From positions 1 through 37,422 of the forward strand of contig JBBIKG010000025.1 of the NCBI GenBank assembly GCA_037445555.1: 37,422 bases of DNA. The letters run 5' to 3'. Origin of the DNA: JAAYJT01 sp037445555. GTDB taxonomy: Bacteria > Bacteroidota > Bacteroidia > Bacteroidales > JAAYJT01. A model generated the notes under the pieces. That model was not told where the DNA came from. It saw nothing but the letters and a program-made list of their open reading frames with translations, and made no database searches. The translations under genes and the position numbers were made by a program. Below are positions 15,965 through 23,762 of the stretch, piece by piece. How positions within the stretch are numbered: position 1 is the first letter of the stretch; every line of letters begins with the position of its first letter.

Positions 15965-18304
15965 TTATTTACTGAGTTCCTGGTCTGCTTCCTTTGTCGA
16001 TGACTTTTTTTTGCGCTCGGTTCTGAGTTTAAGTAGAGTAATTACACCGATGGCAGCAATCGAAAGCACGGTAATTTCGCCGAGGGTATCAAAAGCCCTG
16101 AAATCAACAAGAATCACATTAACCACATTTTTGCCCTGAGCAAGCAGGTAGGTATTCTCAAGGAAGTACTCCTTGATCGAAGGTGGCGCATCTGTGCTGA
16201 GCAGGATCAACATCAGAACGGTGATGAATCCTCCGGAGGCAATGGATATAACAGAGTCGCGAATTTTTCCGGGCTTGGACGAATAATTTGCGAAACGAGG
16301 AATTTTATATACCACCAATACTAGCAAAACCACGGTTAGAGTCTCGATTGAGAATTGGGTAAGTGCCAGGTCAGGGGCACCATAAAACACAAAAAACAAA
16401 GCGATACCAAATCCTGTAATACCGAGCGAGGCAATAGCACCCAACACCGATTTTGAACGAATGGCAAAAATGGCTGCAAGGCCGACAATTACCAGGATAA
16501 GTATTTCATAAGAATGCACTTCGTTCAGGCGCAATGAGATAGCCGAAAGATCGACCAGATTAAATAATGTAAAAACTCCCAGCACCAGAAAAGTCATAAT
16601 GGTCCAAACAATATAATGGCGCAGGTAGCCATTCTGTAAAAACCTGGTTTGCCAGGATGCCACATCGATCATGCCCTGAAGGGACCAGTTATAGGCTGAT
16701 TCGGCGTGCAAAACTGGGCGCGCAGTTATCAGTGATTCGAGCTTATTGCCAAGCCACCGCCAGTGAAACAACGCAGCCCCGCCTGCCAAGGCAAAAAGTA
16801 GTAACGCAAAGTCAAGATTTAAACCATGCCAGAGATGAAGGTCGCTGTCGTACCAGAATCCTGCTATGGCACTTGCTGCAGGTGTCACAAATATTTTTGA
16901 GAACACACCAGTGAAAATTCCCCACAGTACGCCTCCTGATGCCAGAATCAGCGGAGGCAGCCATAAGGCCGTTGGTGCATGATGCACCTTTTTAGGAGTG
17001 GGGAGCGGTTTTCCCCAGAAGGGTTTAAGGCCCGTCATGATTGCAGCTGCAACCTTAAAAAGGGTAACAATCAGTACGACTGAGGTGAGGATTATCGGGT
17101 GCCACTCAAAATGATCAAAAGCTCCGAATATGAGTTCTTTGGATACAAAACCAAGCGTCGGAGGCACACCGGCAAACAATAGCGCCGCCAGAAGTCCGGC
17201 AACACCCAGGAAGGGAAGTTGTTTGCGCAGGCCTCCTAATAGCCTGATGTCGCGGGTTCCGGTTTCGTGCTCAAGAGCACCAGCAATCAGGAATAACGCC
17301 CCTTTGTACATGGCATGTACTACCAGGTAGGTAACTGCTGCGCTGAATGCGAGTTTATTGTCAATACCGACAAGAAAAATCAGGATACCAAGAGCACTCA
17401 GGGTGGTATAGGCAAGGATCCGTTTGAGATCTGTTTGCCCCAGAGCCCTGACAGCACCTAACACCATGGTAATGCCACCGGCAAAAATCAGTACATAACG
17501 CCATTCCATGGTTCCGCCGAGCACCGGATTTAGGCGTGCAAGCAGAAATACTCCCGCCTTTACCATTGTAGCTGAATGCAGATAGGCACTCACCGGCGAT
17601 GGAGCTTCCATGGCATTGGGCAACCAGAAATGGAACGGAAACTGGGCGGATTTCGTAAATGCCCCAAGAAAAACAAGCGTAAGAATAGGCAAATACATGA
17701 TTCCTTCTCGGATTATCGCATTCTGAGCGATCAGTTCACTAATAGAGAAAGTCCCTCCGACGTTTGCCAATAAAATAAAGCCGGCAAGCAGTGCCAGGCC
17801 ACCTCCTCCGGTTACCAGTAGGGCTTGTAATGCGGCCTTCCGGGGCTTTTCCTTTTCGTGATTGAATCCTATCAGCAGATAAGAGGTAAAGCTGGTCAGT
17901 TCCCAAAAGATAAACAGTGCCACCATGTTATCAGCAAGAACCACTCCCAGCATACTCGCCATAAACATCATCAAATAGCTGTAGAACCTGCCTTGTTTCG
18001 GGTGACCGCTCATATAGCTGTTTGAATAGATCAGAATAAACGCACCCACACCACTGATAATCAAAGAAAAGATCAGGCTTAGCCCATCGATCAAAAAAGA
18101 CAACTGGATGTTGAACGCATCGAACCAAGCATAGGTAATCATTTGTGTGCCGCCGGTGCTGACGGCCGGAATATATTGTGCAAGGTAGGATAGGATACCG
18201 AAAGGCACCAGTGATAAAAGATACCCGGCATAACGGGGAGCCATTTTATTAATAAAATGTGCCCCCAGCGCTACAAAAAATCCTGTTAAAACTGCAAATA
18301 TCAT
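15965..18304 (-). CDS. mrpA: Na+/H+ antiporter subunit A (MrpA/MnhA), with C-terminal MbhD/MbhE-type domains
   Basis: A 779-residue polytopic protein, the largest Mrp subunit. The N-terminal ~550 residues resemble complex I subunit ND5: FIFWELTSFTSYLLIG carries the key Glu, and FPFHFWLPNAMEAPSPVSA with HSATMVKAG carries the conserved lysine. Near residues 610-660 is a DUF4040/MbhD-like segment (GAIASLGITGFGIALFFV, GAPDLALTQF). Near 720-760 is the MbhE-like segment (NVVNVILVDFRAFDTLGEIT). The length is normal for fused MrpA. Mrp exchanges Na+ for H+ and supports salt and alkali tolerance. Here the gene is last in its operon, 26 bp after mrpG, whereas mrpA is usually first. Assignment is secure. 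Confidence 0.93.
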   Translation of the reverse strand: MIFAVLTGFFVALGAHFINKMAPRYAGYLLSLVPFGILSYLAQYIPAVSTGGTQMITYAWFDAFNIQLSFLIDGLSLIFSLIISGVGAFILIYSNSYMSGHPKQGRFYSYLMMFMASMLGVVLADNMVALFIFWELTSFTSYLLIGFNHEKEKPRKAALQALLVTGGGGLALLAGFILLANVGGTFSISELIAQNAIIREGIMYLPILTLVFLGAFTKSAQFPFHFWLPNAMEAPSPVSAYLHSATMVKAGVFLLARLNPVLGGTMEWRYVLIFAGGITMVLGAVRALGQTDLKRILAYTTLSALGILIFLVGIDNKLAFSAAVTYLVVHAMYKGALFLIAGALEHETGTRDIRLLGGLRKQLPFLGVAGLLAALLFAGVPPTLGFVSKELIFGAFDHFEWHPIILTSVVLIVTLFKVAAAIMTGLKPFWGKPLPTPKKVHHAPTALWLPPLILASGGVLWGIFTGVFSKIFVTPAASAIAGFWYDSDLHLWHGLNLDFALLLFALAGGAALFHWRWLGNKLESLITARPVLHAESAYNWSLQGMIDVASWQTRFLQNGYLRHYIVWTIMTFLVLGVFTLFNLVDLSAISLRLNEVHSYEILILVIVGLAAIFAIRSKSVLGAIASLGITGFGIALFFVFYGAPDLALTQFSIETLTVVLLVLVVYKIPRFANYSSKPGKIRDSVISIASGGFITVLMLILLSTDAPPSIKEYFLENTYLLAQGKNVVNVILVDFRAFDTLGEITVLSIAAIGVITLLKLRTERKKKSSTKEADQELSK

Positions 18305-18330
18305 GTCTTGGTATAATTTCTGAAATCGAC

Positions 18331-18714
18331 CTAGCTGGCTTTGTGATTATTATTTGAAGGTTTAATGCAGGTAACTTTTGTCGGATCTGAATCATGTTCG
18401 AGGCGGTCGACCAGGGTCTTATTCCATTTCTCATAACCAGCCCGATGTGCAGCCCGCCCCATCAGGTGTGAGCTGACCGGCACTGTAAGAAAAAGAAACA
18501 GGTTGATTCCGATTACCATGAATGTGATGCCTAGGTCCATGAAATGGATGGCCAATGCTGTCAAAATGATGGATGTTCCCAGTGTGGCTGCAATCGAAGA
18601 TGCCGACATGCGCAAGTAGACATCCGGCATTTTCAATAATCCTACAGCAGCAAGGAAAATAAACAGAGTGCCTAATACAAGTAATGCAATGACAATAATC
18701 TCTTTCATAATCAT
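18331..18714 (-). CDS. mrpG: Na+/H+ antiporter subunit G (MrpG/MnhG)
   Basis: The start is placed at the ATG ending at 18714 (MIMKEIIVI...) or the one at 18708; longer starts would run back into mrpF. This gives about 126-128 residues with three membrane segments. The family signature is the segment after the first helix, AVGLLKMPDVYLRMSASSIAATLGT, which closely matches the MnhG pattern of a Gly-hydrophobic-R/K-PD-Y-RM core. The C-terminal tail after LMGRAAHRAGYEKW is hydrophilic. It lies 10-16 bp after mrpF and just before mrpA. MrpG is a small structural subunit of the Mrp complex. Confidence 0.9.
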   Translation of the reverse strand: MIMKEIIVIALLVLGTLFIFLAAVGLLKMPDVYLRMSASSIAATLGTSIILTALAIHFMDLGITFMVIGINLFLFLTVPVSSHLMGRAAHRAGYEKWNKTLVDRLEHDSDPTKVTCIKPSNNNHKAS

Positions 18715-18724
18715 ACAGTTATTT

Positions 18725-18997
18725 TTATTCTTTGCCGCCTTTTTGATAATAATAGGTGAATGCAACCGTACTCAGAAATGCTATTAGTGCCAAGATGAGT
18801 GAAATTTCAATGATGACCGATTTTTCGTACAGGATACTGTAGGCAGAATTAAAGGCGATGGCAACAATAACAAGTAAATCGAGTGCCACTACCCTGTCCA
18901 TGAGTCGTGGCCCCCGTATAACACGAATGAATATCATCACCAGACTCAGGCTAAGAAGCGGCAGAATGATATATATCAGAAAGTTGTTCAAATTCAT
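18725..18997 (-). CDS. mrpF: Na+/H+ antiporter subunit F (MrpF/MnhF)
   Basis: A 90-residue protein with three membrane segments. The hallmark GPRLMDRVVALDLL follows the first helix, the expected place for MnhF. The last helix contains ISLILALIAFLSTVAF and is followed by a short polar tail ending YYQKGGKE. The start codon overlaps the mrpE stop by 4 bp (ATGA type), so the subunits should be made in equal amounts. MrpF is one of the small subunits needed for complex assembly; it also resembles hydrogenase-antiporter subunits such as MbhA. Confidence 0.92.
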   Translation of the reverse strand: MNLNNFLIYIILPLLSLSLVMIFIRVIRGPRLMDRVVALDLLVIVAIAFNSAYSILYEKSVIIEISLILALIAFLSTVAFTYYYQKGGKE

Positions 18998-19464
18998 CGC
19001 ATTGCCTCCAATAATTTCTTCTCCAGAGTGTTTTTAATTCCGCGGATTACATTTTCTTCCGAATCAACATAGACCGTGTACACATATAATATCTTTCGAT
19101 CAGCTGACACATCCATACTCATGGTGCCAGGTGTAAAGGTGATGGCATTGGCCAGTAAGGTAATTTCAAGGTCAGTTTCCGCATCCAAGGGCAAAGCGAT
19201 GATGCCTGGTTTCATATAGTGATGAGGGGTGGCAATGTCCCAGGCAATACGTACGCTGCCGGTAATGATTTGCCAAATGAAAGTGACCAGGAAATCAAGA
19301 ACTTTAGGGATTCGGGTAAAATACTGCCTATTGGAACTGCCGTATATAAGCCATAAAATAAGGAAACCCAGCAGAAAACCAAAAATGATGTTAATTACAG
19401 TGAGCTTCATGGTGAGCAACACCCACACCACTGTCATAAAGACGTTGGTAAGAAACATTTTCAT
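18994..19464 (-). CDS. mrpE: Na+/H+ antiporter subunit E (MrpE/MnhE)
   Basis: A 156-residue protein with two N-terminal membrane segments (TVVWVLLTMKLTVINIIFGFLLGFLILWLIY) and a cytoplasmic alpha/beta domain. The family-typical pattern is present: a PGIIALPLD stretch, then TLLANAITFTPGTMSMDVS and YVYTVYVDSEE. The start at 19464 overlaps the mrpD stop by 4 bp, and Met3 is an alternative start. MrpE is needed for full antiport activity, although it does not itself resemble an antiporter module. Confidence 0.93.
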   Translation of the reverse strand: MKMFLTNVFMTVVWVLLTMKLTVINIIFGFLLGFLILWLIYGSSNRQYFTRIPKVLDFLVTFIWQIITGSVRIAWDIATPHHYMKPGIIALPLDAETDLEITLLANAITFTPGTMSMDVSADRKILYVYTVYVDSEENVIRGIKNTLEKKLLEAMR

Positions 19465-20975
19465 GGCTTACCTCCTAACACTACATTGATATACTCTGCA
19501 GGGTTCATCAGCTGTTCGCTTGCTCGCATGGCAAGATTGAACAACGGATCGGGGTTGACTCCAATAAATACTGTGATGGATGCCAAAAACACTATCGGAA
19601 TCACCATAAAAATGACCGGTTGCCTGAACAGTTTCTGAATAACCGGTTCGGTACTTTCCGCGGAAGGTGGCTGAGGTTTCCAGAAAGCTTCATTCCAGAT
19701 TTTCATCATTGAAAACAGCGTGAGCAGACCTACGATCAGGGCTATGATACTTATCAGAAACTTCTGGTCATCAAAGGCAGCCTTTATCACGAAAAGCTTG
19801 GACCAGAACCCAGAGAGAGGCGGAAGACCTGCCAGAGATAAGGCGGGTACCAGAAACAGAACAGCTAGAACGGGGTATGAATTCAGCGTTCCGCCTATCT
19901 TGCGTATATCATAATCTCCGCGCAATCGTTCAACAACACCGCTGACCAGAAACAGGTTGGTTTTTACAATGATATGATGCAACACATAAAATACAGCACC
20001 GGCGATGGCCAGCGGGGTAAATAGTGCCAATCCGAAAATCATGTATCCTATCTGGCTTACAATATGAAACGACAGGATGCGTCGCATATCAAACTGTGAG
20101 GCCGCACCCAAAACCCCAACAATCATTGTCAATCCGGAAATGACCAGGATAATTGTGTGCGTAAATGACACATTCCCCACAAAAATCAGGGTAAAAACCC
20201 GGATTAGGCTGTACACTCCTACCTTGGTGAGAAGGCCGGCAAAGATAGCCGTAACTGGAATGGGAGGTGTGTGGTACGATGCAGGCAGCCAGAAGAAAAC
20301 CGGGAAGACAGCTGCTTTAATACCAAATGCAACCAGGAAAAACATTGCCACAACCGTAACCAGATTCTGATTCGAATATTCGGCGAGTTTAACTGAAAGA
20401 TCAGCCATGTTGAGGGTACCAACCATACCGTAAAGGAATCCCACACCTATCAGAAACAATGCAGAGGAGATAAGGTTGAGGGTAACATACTTAAGGGTGC
20501 CTTCGAGTTGCCTCGATTCGCCTCCAAGTGTCAGAAGCACGAAGGAGGAAATCAGCATCACCTCAAACCAGACGTACATATTAAACAAATCGCCCGTAAT
20601 GAAGGCGCCGCAAACGCCCATATAGAGCGTATTTACCAGGCTATAGTAACCGAATTGCTTCCGGCGTCTATCGATTGTGACCAGAGAGTAAATCGCTAGT
20701 GCAAAGGCAACAATTCCGGTGATAAGCACCATGGAGGCGCTGAACATATCCACCACCACAGTAATACCGAATGGTGCGGGCCAGCTGCCGAGTTGCAAGG
20801 ATTGGATTCCATTGTTCCAAACCGAATCAACCAATAAAATTCCAACCACCAGCAGCAATGCGGAACCTATGGCATTAAGTATGCTCTGCATTTTGCGCCG
20901 GTACCAAAAAACCGTAACAATAATAGCGAAAGTCAGCGGCAGGAGGATAGGTGCAACAAGCAATATTTTTTCCAT
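19461..20975 (-). CDS. mrpD: Na+/H+ antiporter subunit D (MrpD/MnhD)
   Basis: The start is taken as the ATG at 20975 (MEKILLVAPILLPL); a GTG two codons upstream is also possible. The ~504-residue protein has about 14 membrane segments and resembles complex I ND2/ND4. Key regions are MYVWFEVMLISSFVLL with the conserved Glu, FGIKAAVFPVFFWLPASYHTPP with the channel lysine and proline break, and FAGLLTKVGVYSLIR with the second lysine. The late LAGLPPLSGFWSKLFVI segment is also typical. It lies 14 bp after mrpC. With MrpA it forms the two antiporter-like ion pathways of the complex. Confidence 0.93.
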   Translation of the reverse strand: MEKILLVAPILLPLTFAIIVTVFWYRRKMQSILNAIGSALLLVVGILLVDSVWNNGIQSLQLGSWPAPFGITVVVDMFSASMVLITGIVAFALAIYSLVTIDRRRKQFGYYSLVNTLYMGVCGAFITGDLFNMYVWFEVMLISSFVLLTLGGESRQLEGTLKYVTLNLISSALFLIGVGFLYGMVGTLNMADLSVKLAEYSNQNLVTVVAMFFLVAFGIKAAVFPVFFWLPASYHTPPIPVTAIFAGLLTKVGVYSLIRVFTLIFVGNVSFTHTIILVISGLTMIVGVLGAASQFDMRRILSFHIVSQIGYMIFGLALFTPLAIAGAVFYVLHHIIVKTNLFLVSGVVERLRGDYDIRKIGGTLNSYPVLAVLFLVPALSLAGLPPLSGFWSKLFVIKAAFDDQKFLISIIALIVGLLTLFSMMKIWNEAFWKPQPPSAESTEPVIQKLFRQPVIFMVIPIVFLASITVFIGVNPDPLFNLAMRASEQLMNPAEYINVVLGGKP

Positions 20976-20989
20976 AATCACATTCTTGT

Positions 20990-21343
20990 CTAGGTGCAGC
21001 TGTCAGTTACCTTAAGTTTATCCACATCATCGACGCCCATCACCTGATACAATTGTTCAATGAGCACGATTACAAATGCAGTGAGACCAAAGCTGATAAC
21101 AATGGCTGTGAGAATCAGCGCCTGAGGCAAAGGATCGGCTACGGCTTCGGTAATTTGTTTTGCTCCTGCGTCAATGATAGGGGCCTTGCCGCGCATGATG
21201 CGACCAATGGTAAAAATTAACAGGTTTGACGCATGCGAAAGCAGGGCCAACCCGATGATCAGCTTTACTACACACCGGCGAAGTATCATGTATATGGCGC
21301 CGGCAAACAAGCCTCCGACGAGGAAGGATAAGAGTATTTCCAT
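20990..21343 (-). CDS. mrpC: Na+/H+ antiporter subunit C (MrpC/MnhC)
   Basis: A 117-residue, three-helix protein related to NuoK/ND4L. It shows the conserved ALLSHASNLLIFTIGR helix and the strongly conserved DPLPQALILTAIVISFG helix. The first helix begins right after the start (LLSFLVGGLFAGAIYMIL). The start is an ATG 2 bp after the mrpB stop, so the pair is coupled. The polar C-terminal tail (VDDVDKLKVTDSCT) is short and not conserved in my recollection. MrpC links the antiporter modules in the assembled complex. Confidence 0.92.
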   Translation of the reverse strand: MEILLSFLVGGLFAGAIYMILRRCVVKLIIGLALLSHASNLLIFTIGRIMRGKAPIIDAGAKQITEAVADPLPQALILTAIVISFGLTAFVIVLIEQLYQVMGVDDVDKLKVTDSCT

Positions 21344-21345
21344 AA

Positions 21346-21753
21346 TTATTCTTTCATCTTGAGTGTAAAAATGATGCTAGTACCCACTCCGATCACAACA
21401 AGGTACACTCCTACGTCGAACATAAACGGAGTGCTGAGTTTGCCAATGACAGGCAACGCAAATTTTGTCCAGAGGCCGGTGAATACCGTGTCAGTGGAAA
21501 ATAGCGAAATCAGTCCGCTAGCCAGGGCAACGGATAACCCAAGAACTATGAACAAACGGCTGTGCGGAAAAATAGTACGCACAGCACGCAGCCCATGGGA
21601 AATGGAATAGAGTGCGAAAGCAGAGGCCGCAATAAGTCCGCCGACAAAACCGCCTCCTGGCTCGTAGTGGCCGCGTATGAGGATAAAGAAAGAGAAAACC
21701 AGCAGTACCGGTAGAAGAATTTTTGATGCAGTTGTAAGTATCAATGAATTCAT
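21346..21753 (-). CDS. mrpB: Na+/H+ antiporter subunit B (MrpB/MnhB)
   Basis: A 135-residue protein with four membrane segments. The MnhB signature is plain: LRGHYEPGGGFVGGL-type sequence (here RGHYEPGGGFVGGLIAAS), followed near the C-terminus by MFDVGVYLVVIGVGTSIIF. It is the first gene of the operon, and a full consensus promoter lies about 75 bp upstream. Standalone MnhB together with a fused MrpA C-terminus is the standard seven-gene arrangement, but here the order is B-C-D-E-F-G-A. Confidence 0.93.
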   Translation of the reverse strand: MNSLILTTASKILLPVLLVFSFFILIRGHYEPGGGFVGGLIAASAFALYSISHGLRAVRTIFPHSRLFIVLGLSVALASGLISLFSTDTVFTGLWTKFALPVIGKLSTPFMFDVGVYLVVIGVGTSIIFTLKMKE

Positions 21754-21828
21754 AAAAACAGTTTTATAAATACTCCCGAGATATAAAGTGCGAATTCACT
21801 ATTAAAATTAAATCTTGCAATGCGGTGG

Positions 21829-21859
21829 CAAAATTATCATTATTCAAAACAAAATCAAA
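21829..21859 (-). promoter_or_regulatory. Consensus Bacteroidetes promoter of the mrp operon
   Basis: On the minus strand this reads TTTG (from CAAA at 21856-21859), then 19 bp, then TAATTTTG (from 21829-21836), a full match to TTTG-N19-TAnnTTTG. Initiation would fall near 21822, giving a leader of about 70 nt before mrpB. Confidence 0.75.
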
Positions 21860-21915
21860 AAACTAGCTATCTGTATATAAAATATGAAAATCTCAGCTTC
21901 TTCAGTGATATTCGG

Positions 21916-21944
21916 TTAGTACTGAAAAAATTAAAGTATCTTTG
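21916..21944 (+). promoter_or_regulatory. Promoter of the Na+/Pi cotransporter gene
   Basis: TATCTTTG at 21937-21944 is a full TAnnTTTG match, with a near -33 element TTAG at 21916-21919 (17-bp spacing). Initiation near 21950 rules out the TTG at 21942 as a start and supports the ATG at 21993. It is divergent from the mrp promoter, about 80 bp away. Confidence 0.65.
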
Positions 21945-21992
21945 TACCAACATTCTAACGTAGTAGAATACAACAAATTGCACATCGGCACG

Positions 21993-23669
21993 ATGAAAAT
22001 TCTATTAATAATCCTATCCATTGCCGGGGCTATCGGGCTAATGCTTTTTGGAATGAAATTATTCAGTGAGGCATTGCAGAAACTAGCCGGCAAAGGAATT
22101 CGCAAATTGCTAAACAAAGCAACAGCGAACCGGTTTAAAAGTTTTCTGACCGGATTTGCCATAACCGGCCTAATCCAATCCTCCTCAGCCACCACGGTAC
22201 TAATAGTTAGCTTTGTAAATGCAGGATTGCTTACGCTGAAACAGGCAATAGGTACAATTTTCGGAGCCAATCTCGGAACTACTGTCACTGCCTGGATTAT
22301 CTCAGTGCTCGGGTTCAGCCTGGCCTTGGATCAGTGGGCGCTTGCCCTGTTAGGAGCGGCCATTCCGTTTTATTTCTTCCTGCACAAGCGCATGAAGCCT
22401 TACGGCGAGCTTATCGTTGGTTTTGCAATGATATTTCTAGGGTTGCAGTTCCTAAAGATAACCATTCCGCCACCCGAGGCACAAAACTTTTTTATCGGGA
22501 CACTGGGTACCATTGCAAGCACGGGATTGGCCAGAGTACTCATTTTCATGTTTGCCGGGTTGCTCATCACCGCATTCATCCAATCATCGAGTGCCACCTT
22601 CGCTCTCATTCTCGTCATGCTAAACCACGAATGGTTCGACTTCAGCGCTGCCCTGGCCATGGTGATCGGAATCAACATCGGCACCACTTTCACAGCACTG
22701 ATTGCCTCGATGGTTACCAATGACAGTGCAAAGCGGGCAGCACTCAGCCACTTAATATTTAATGTATTCGGAGCAGTCCTGGCATTATTACTGTTCAACC
22801 CTTCCGTGTCGGTGCTGCAATGGATCGCTGCACTATTTGGCCACACGACAGATTTGACTGACATCTCCATTATATCAGCTCTTTTGGCTGTTTACCACAC
22901 GCTTTTCAACCTGATCACCGCACTCATATTAATCAACTTTATTCCGTTGATAATCAGGTTTATTAACCACGTTATCACTCCTCGCCGCCACAAGGAGTCG
23001 TATTCATTAAAATATCTTTCCACAAACATTGCTACTTCAGAACTATCGTTGCTGCAGGCCAGAAAAATGATTCAGTCATTTTCGCTTCGTACTGAGGCTA
23101 TGTTTGGCTTTGTTCCGCAATTACTGGTCGAAAAGGATGAAAAGAAATTTGATAAACTCTCGAAAGCCATCCACAAAAACGAAGACTACTCCGATGTGCT
23201 AGAAGAAGAAATCAACACCTACATAGCCCGCCTTTCAGAAGCGGATCTCAGCCCTGATAGTGCAGTCAAGGCGCAATCCCTGCTGAAAATCATTTCGAAT
23301 CTTGAATCCATAAACGATCAATGCCTGAAGATTTCGGCGCTTATCGAAAAAAAGAACCGCGAAAAAGCCTGGTTTACCCCTGAGATGAGAGCCGAAGTCG
23401 GGCAGATGTTTCATCTGGTTCTCGAGGCACTTTCACTGACCAACCTAAACCTCGAGAAGCAGGATGATTTGCCCGATCTTTCGATGATTTACGAGCAGGA
23501 ATCACTCATCGATGATCTTCGGCATGAACTGCTGAAACGAAATAATGAACGGCTAAAGGGTGGTGAGATTCCTTATGCTACGGCAACATATTACAGTGAT
23601 TTTATTGCTATTAGCGAAAAAATCGGTGATATGACCCTAAATATAAATCAAGCAATCACGCGCAAGTGA
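21993..23669 (+). CDS. Na+/phosphate cotransporter (NptA/PNaS family) with PhoU-like C-terminal domain
   Basis: A 558-residue protein. Residues 1-320 are membrane-embedded, with the two inverted QSSSAT repeats that define the family: GLIQSSSATT (Gln62) with GANLGTT, and FIQSSSAT (Gln196) with GINIGTT. Residues ~350-558 are helical and charged, resembling the PhoU four-helix domain (FSLRTEAMFGF, LSKAIHKNEDYSDVLEEEIN, LESINDQCLKI). The family imports phosphate with Na+; the PhoU-like part is thought to regulate it. The start is the ATG at 21993 because the predicted promoter lies just upstream. Mrp, transcribed divergently, would expel the Na+ that enters here. Family is secure; direction and regulation are inferred. 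Confidence 0.9.
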   Translation: MKILLIILSIAGAIGLMLFGMKLFSEALQKLAGKGIRKLLNKATANRFKSFLTGFAITGLIQSSSATTVLIVSFVNAGLLTLKQAIGTIFGANLGTTVTAWIISVLGFSLALDQWALALLGAAIPFYFFLHKRMKPYGELIVGFAMIFLGLQFLKITIPPPEAQNFFIGTLGTIASTGLARVLIFMFAGLLITAFIQSSSATFALILVMLNHEWFDFSAALAMVIGINIGTTFTALIASMVTNDSAKRAALSHLIFNVFGAVLALLLFNPSVSVLQWIAALFGHTTDLTDISIISALLAVYHTLFNLITALILINFIPLIIRFINHVITPRRHKESYSLKYLSTNIATSELSLLQARKMIQSFSLRTEAMFGFVPQLLVEKDEKKFDKLSKAIHKNEDYSDVLEEEINTYIARLSEADLSPDSAVKAQSLLKIISNLESINDQCLKISALIEKKNREKAWFTPEMRAEVGQMFHLVLEALSLTNLNLEKQDDLPDLSMIYEQESLIDDLRHELLKRNNERLKGGEIPYATATYYSDFIAISEKIGDMTLNINQAITRK

Positions 23670-23729
23670 GACTTCTAAAAACTTAACAAAAACTTAAAAT
23701 TGGCGCATCAGGCAGGTATTGAAGTTTCA

Positions 23730-23737
23730 TAATTTTG
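23730..23737 (+). promoter_or_regulatory. -7 element before the PiT gene
   Basis: TAATTTTG matches TAnnTTTG. Initiation near 23743 would give a ~20-nt leader before the ATG at 23763. No good -33 element is visible, so co-transcription with the upstream transporter is also possible. Confidence 0.45.
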
Positions 23738-23762
23738 AACGCTGCTTCCGGCCAGTCGTCGT

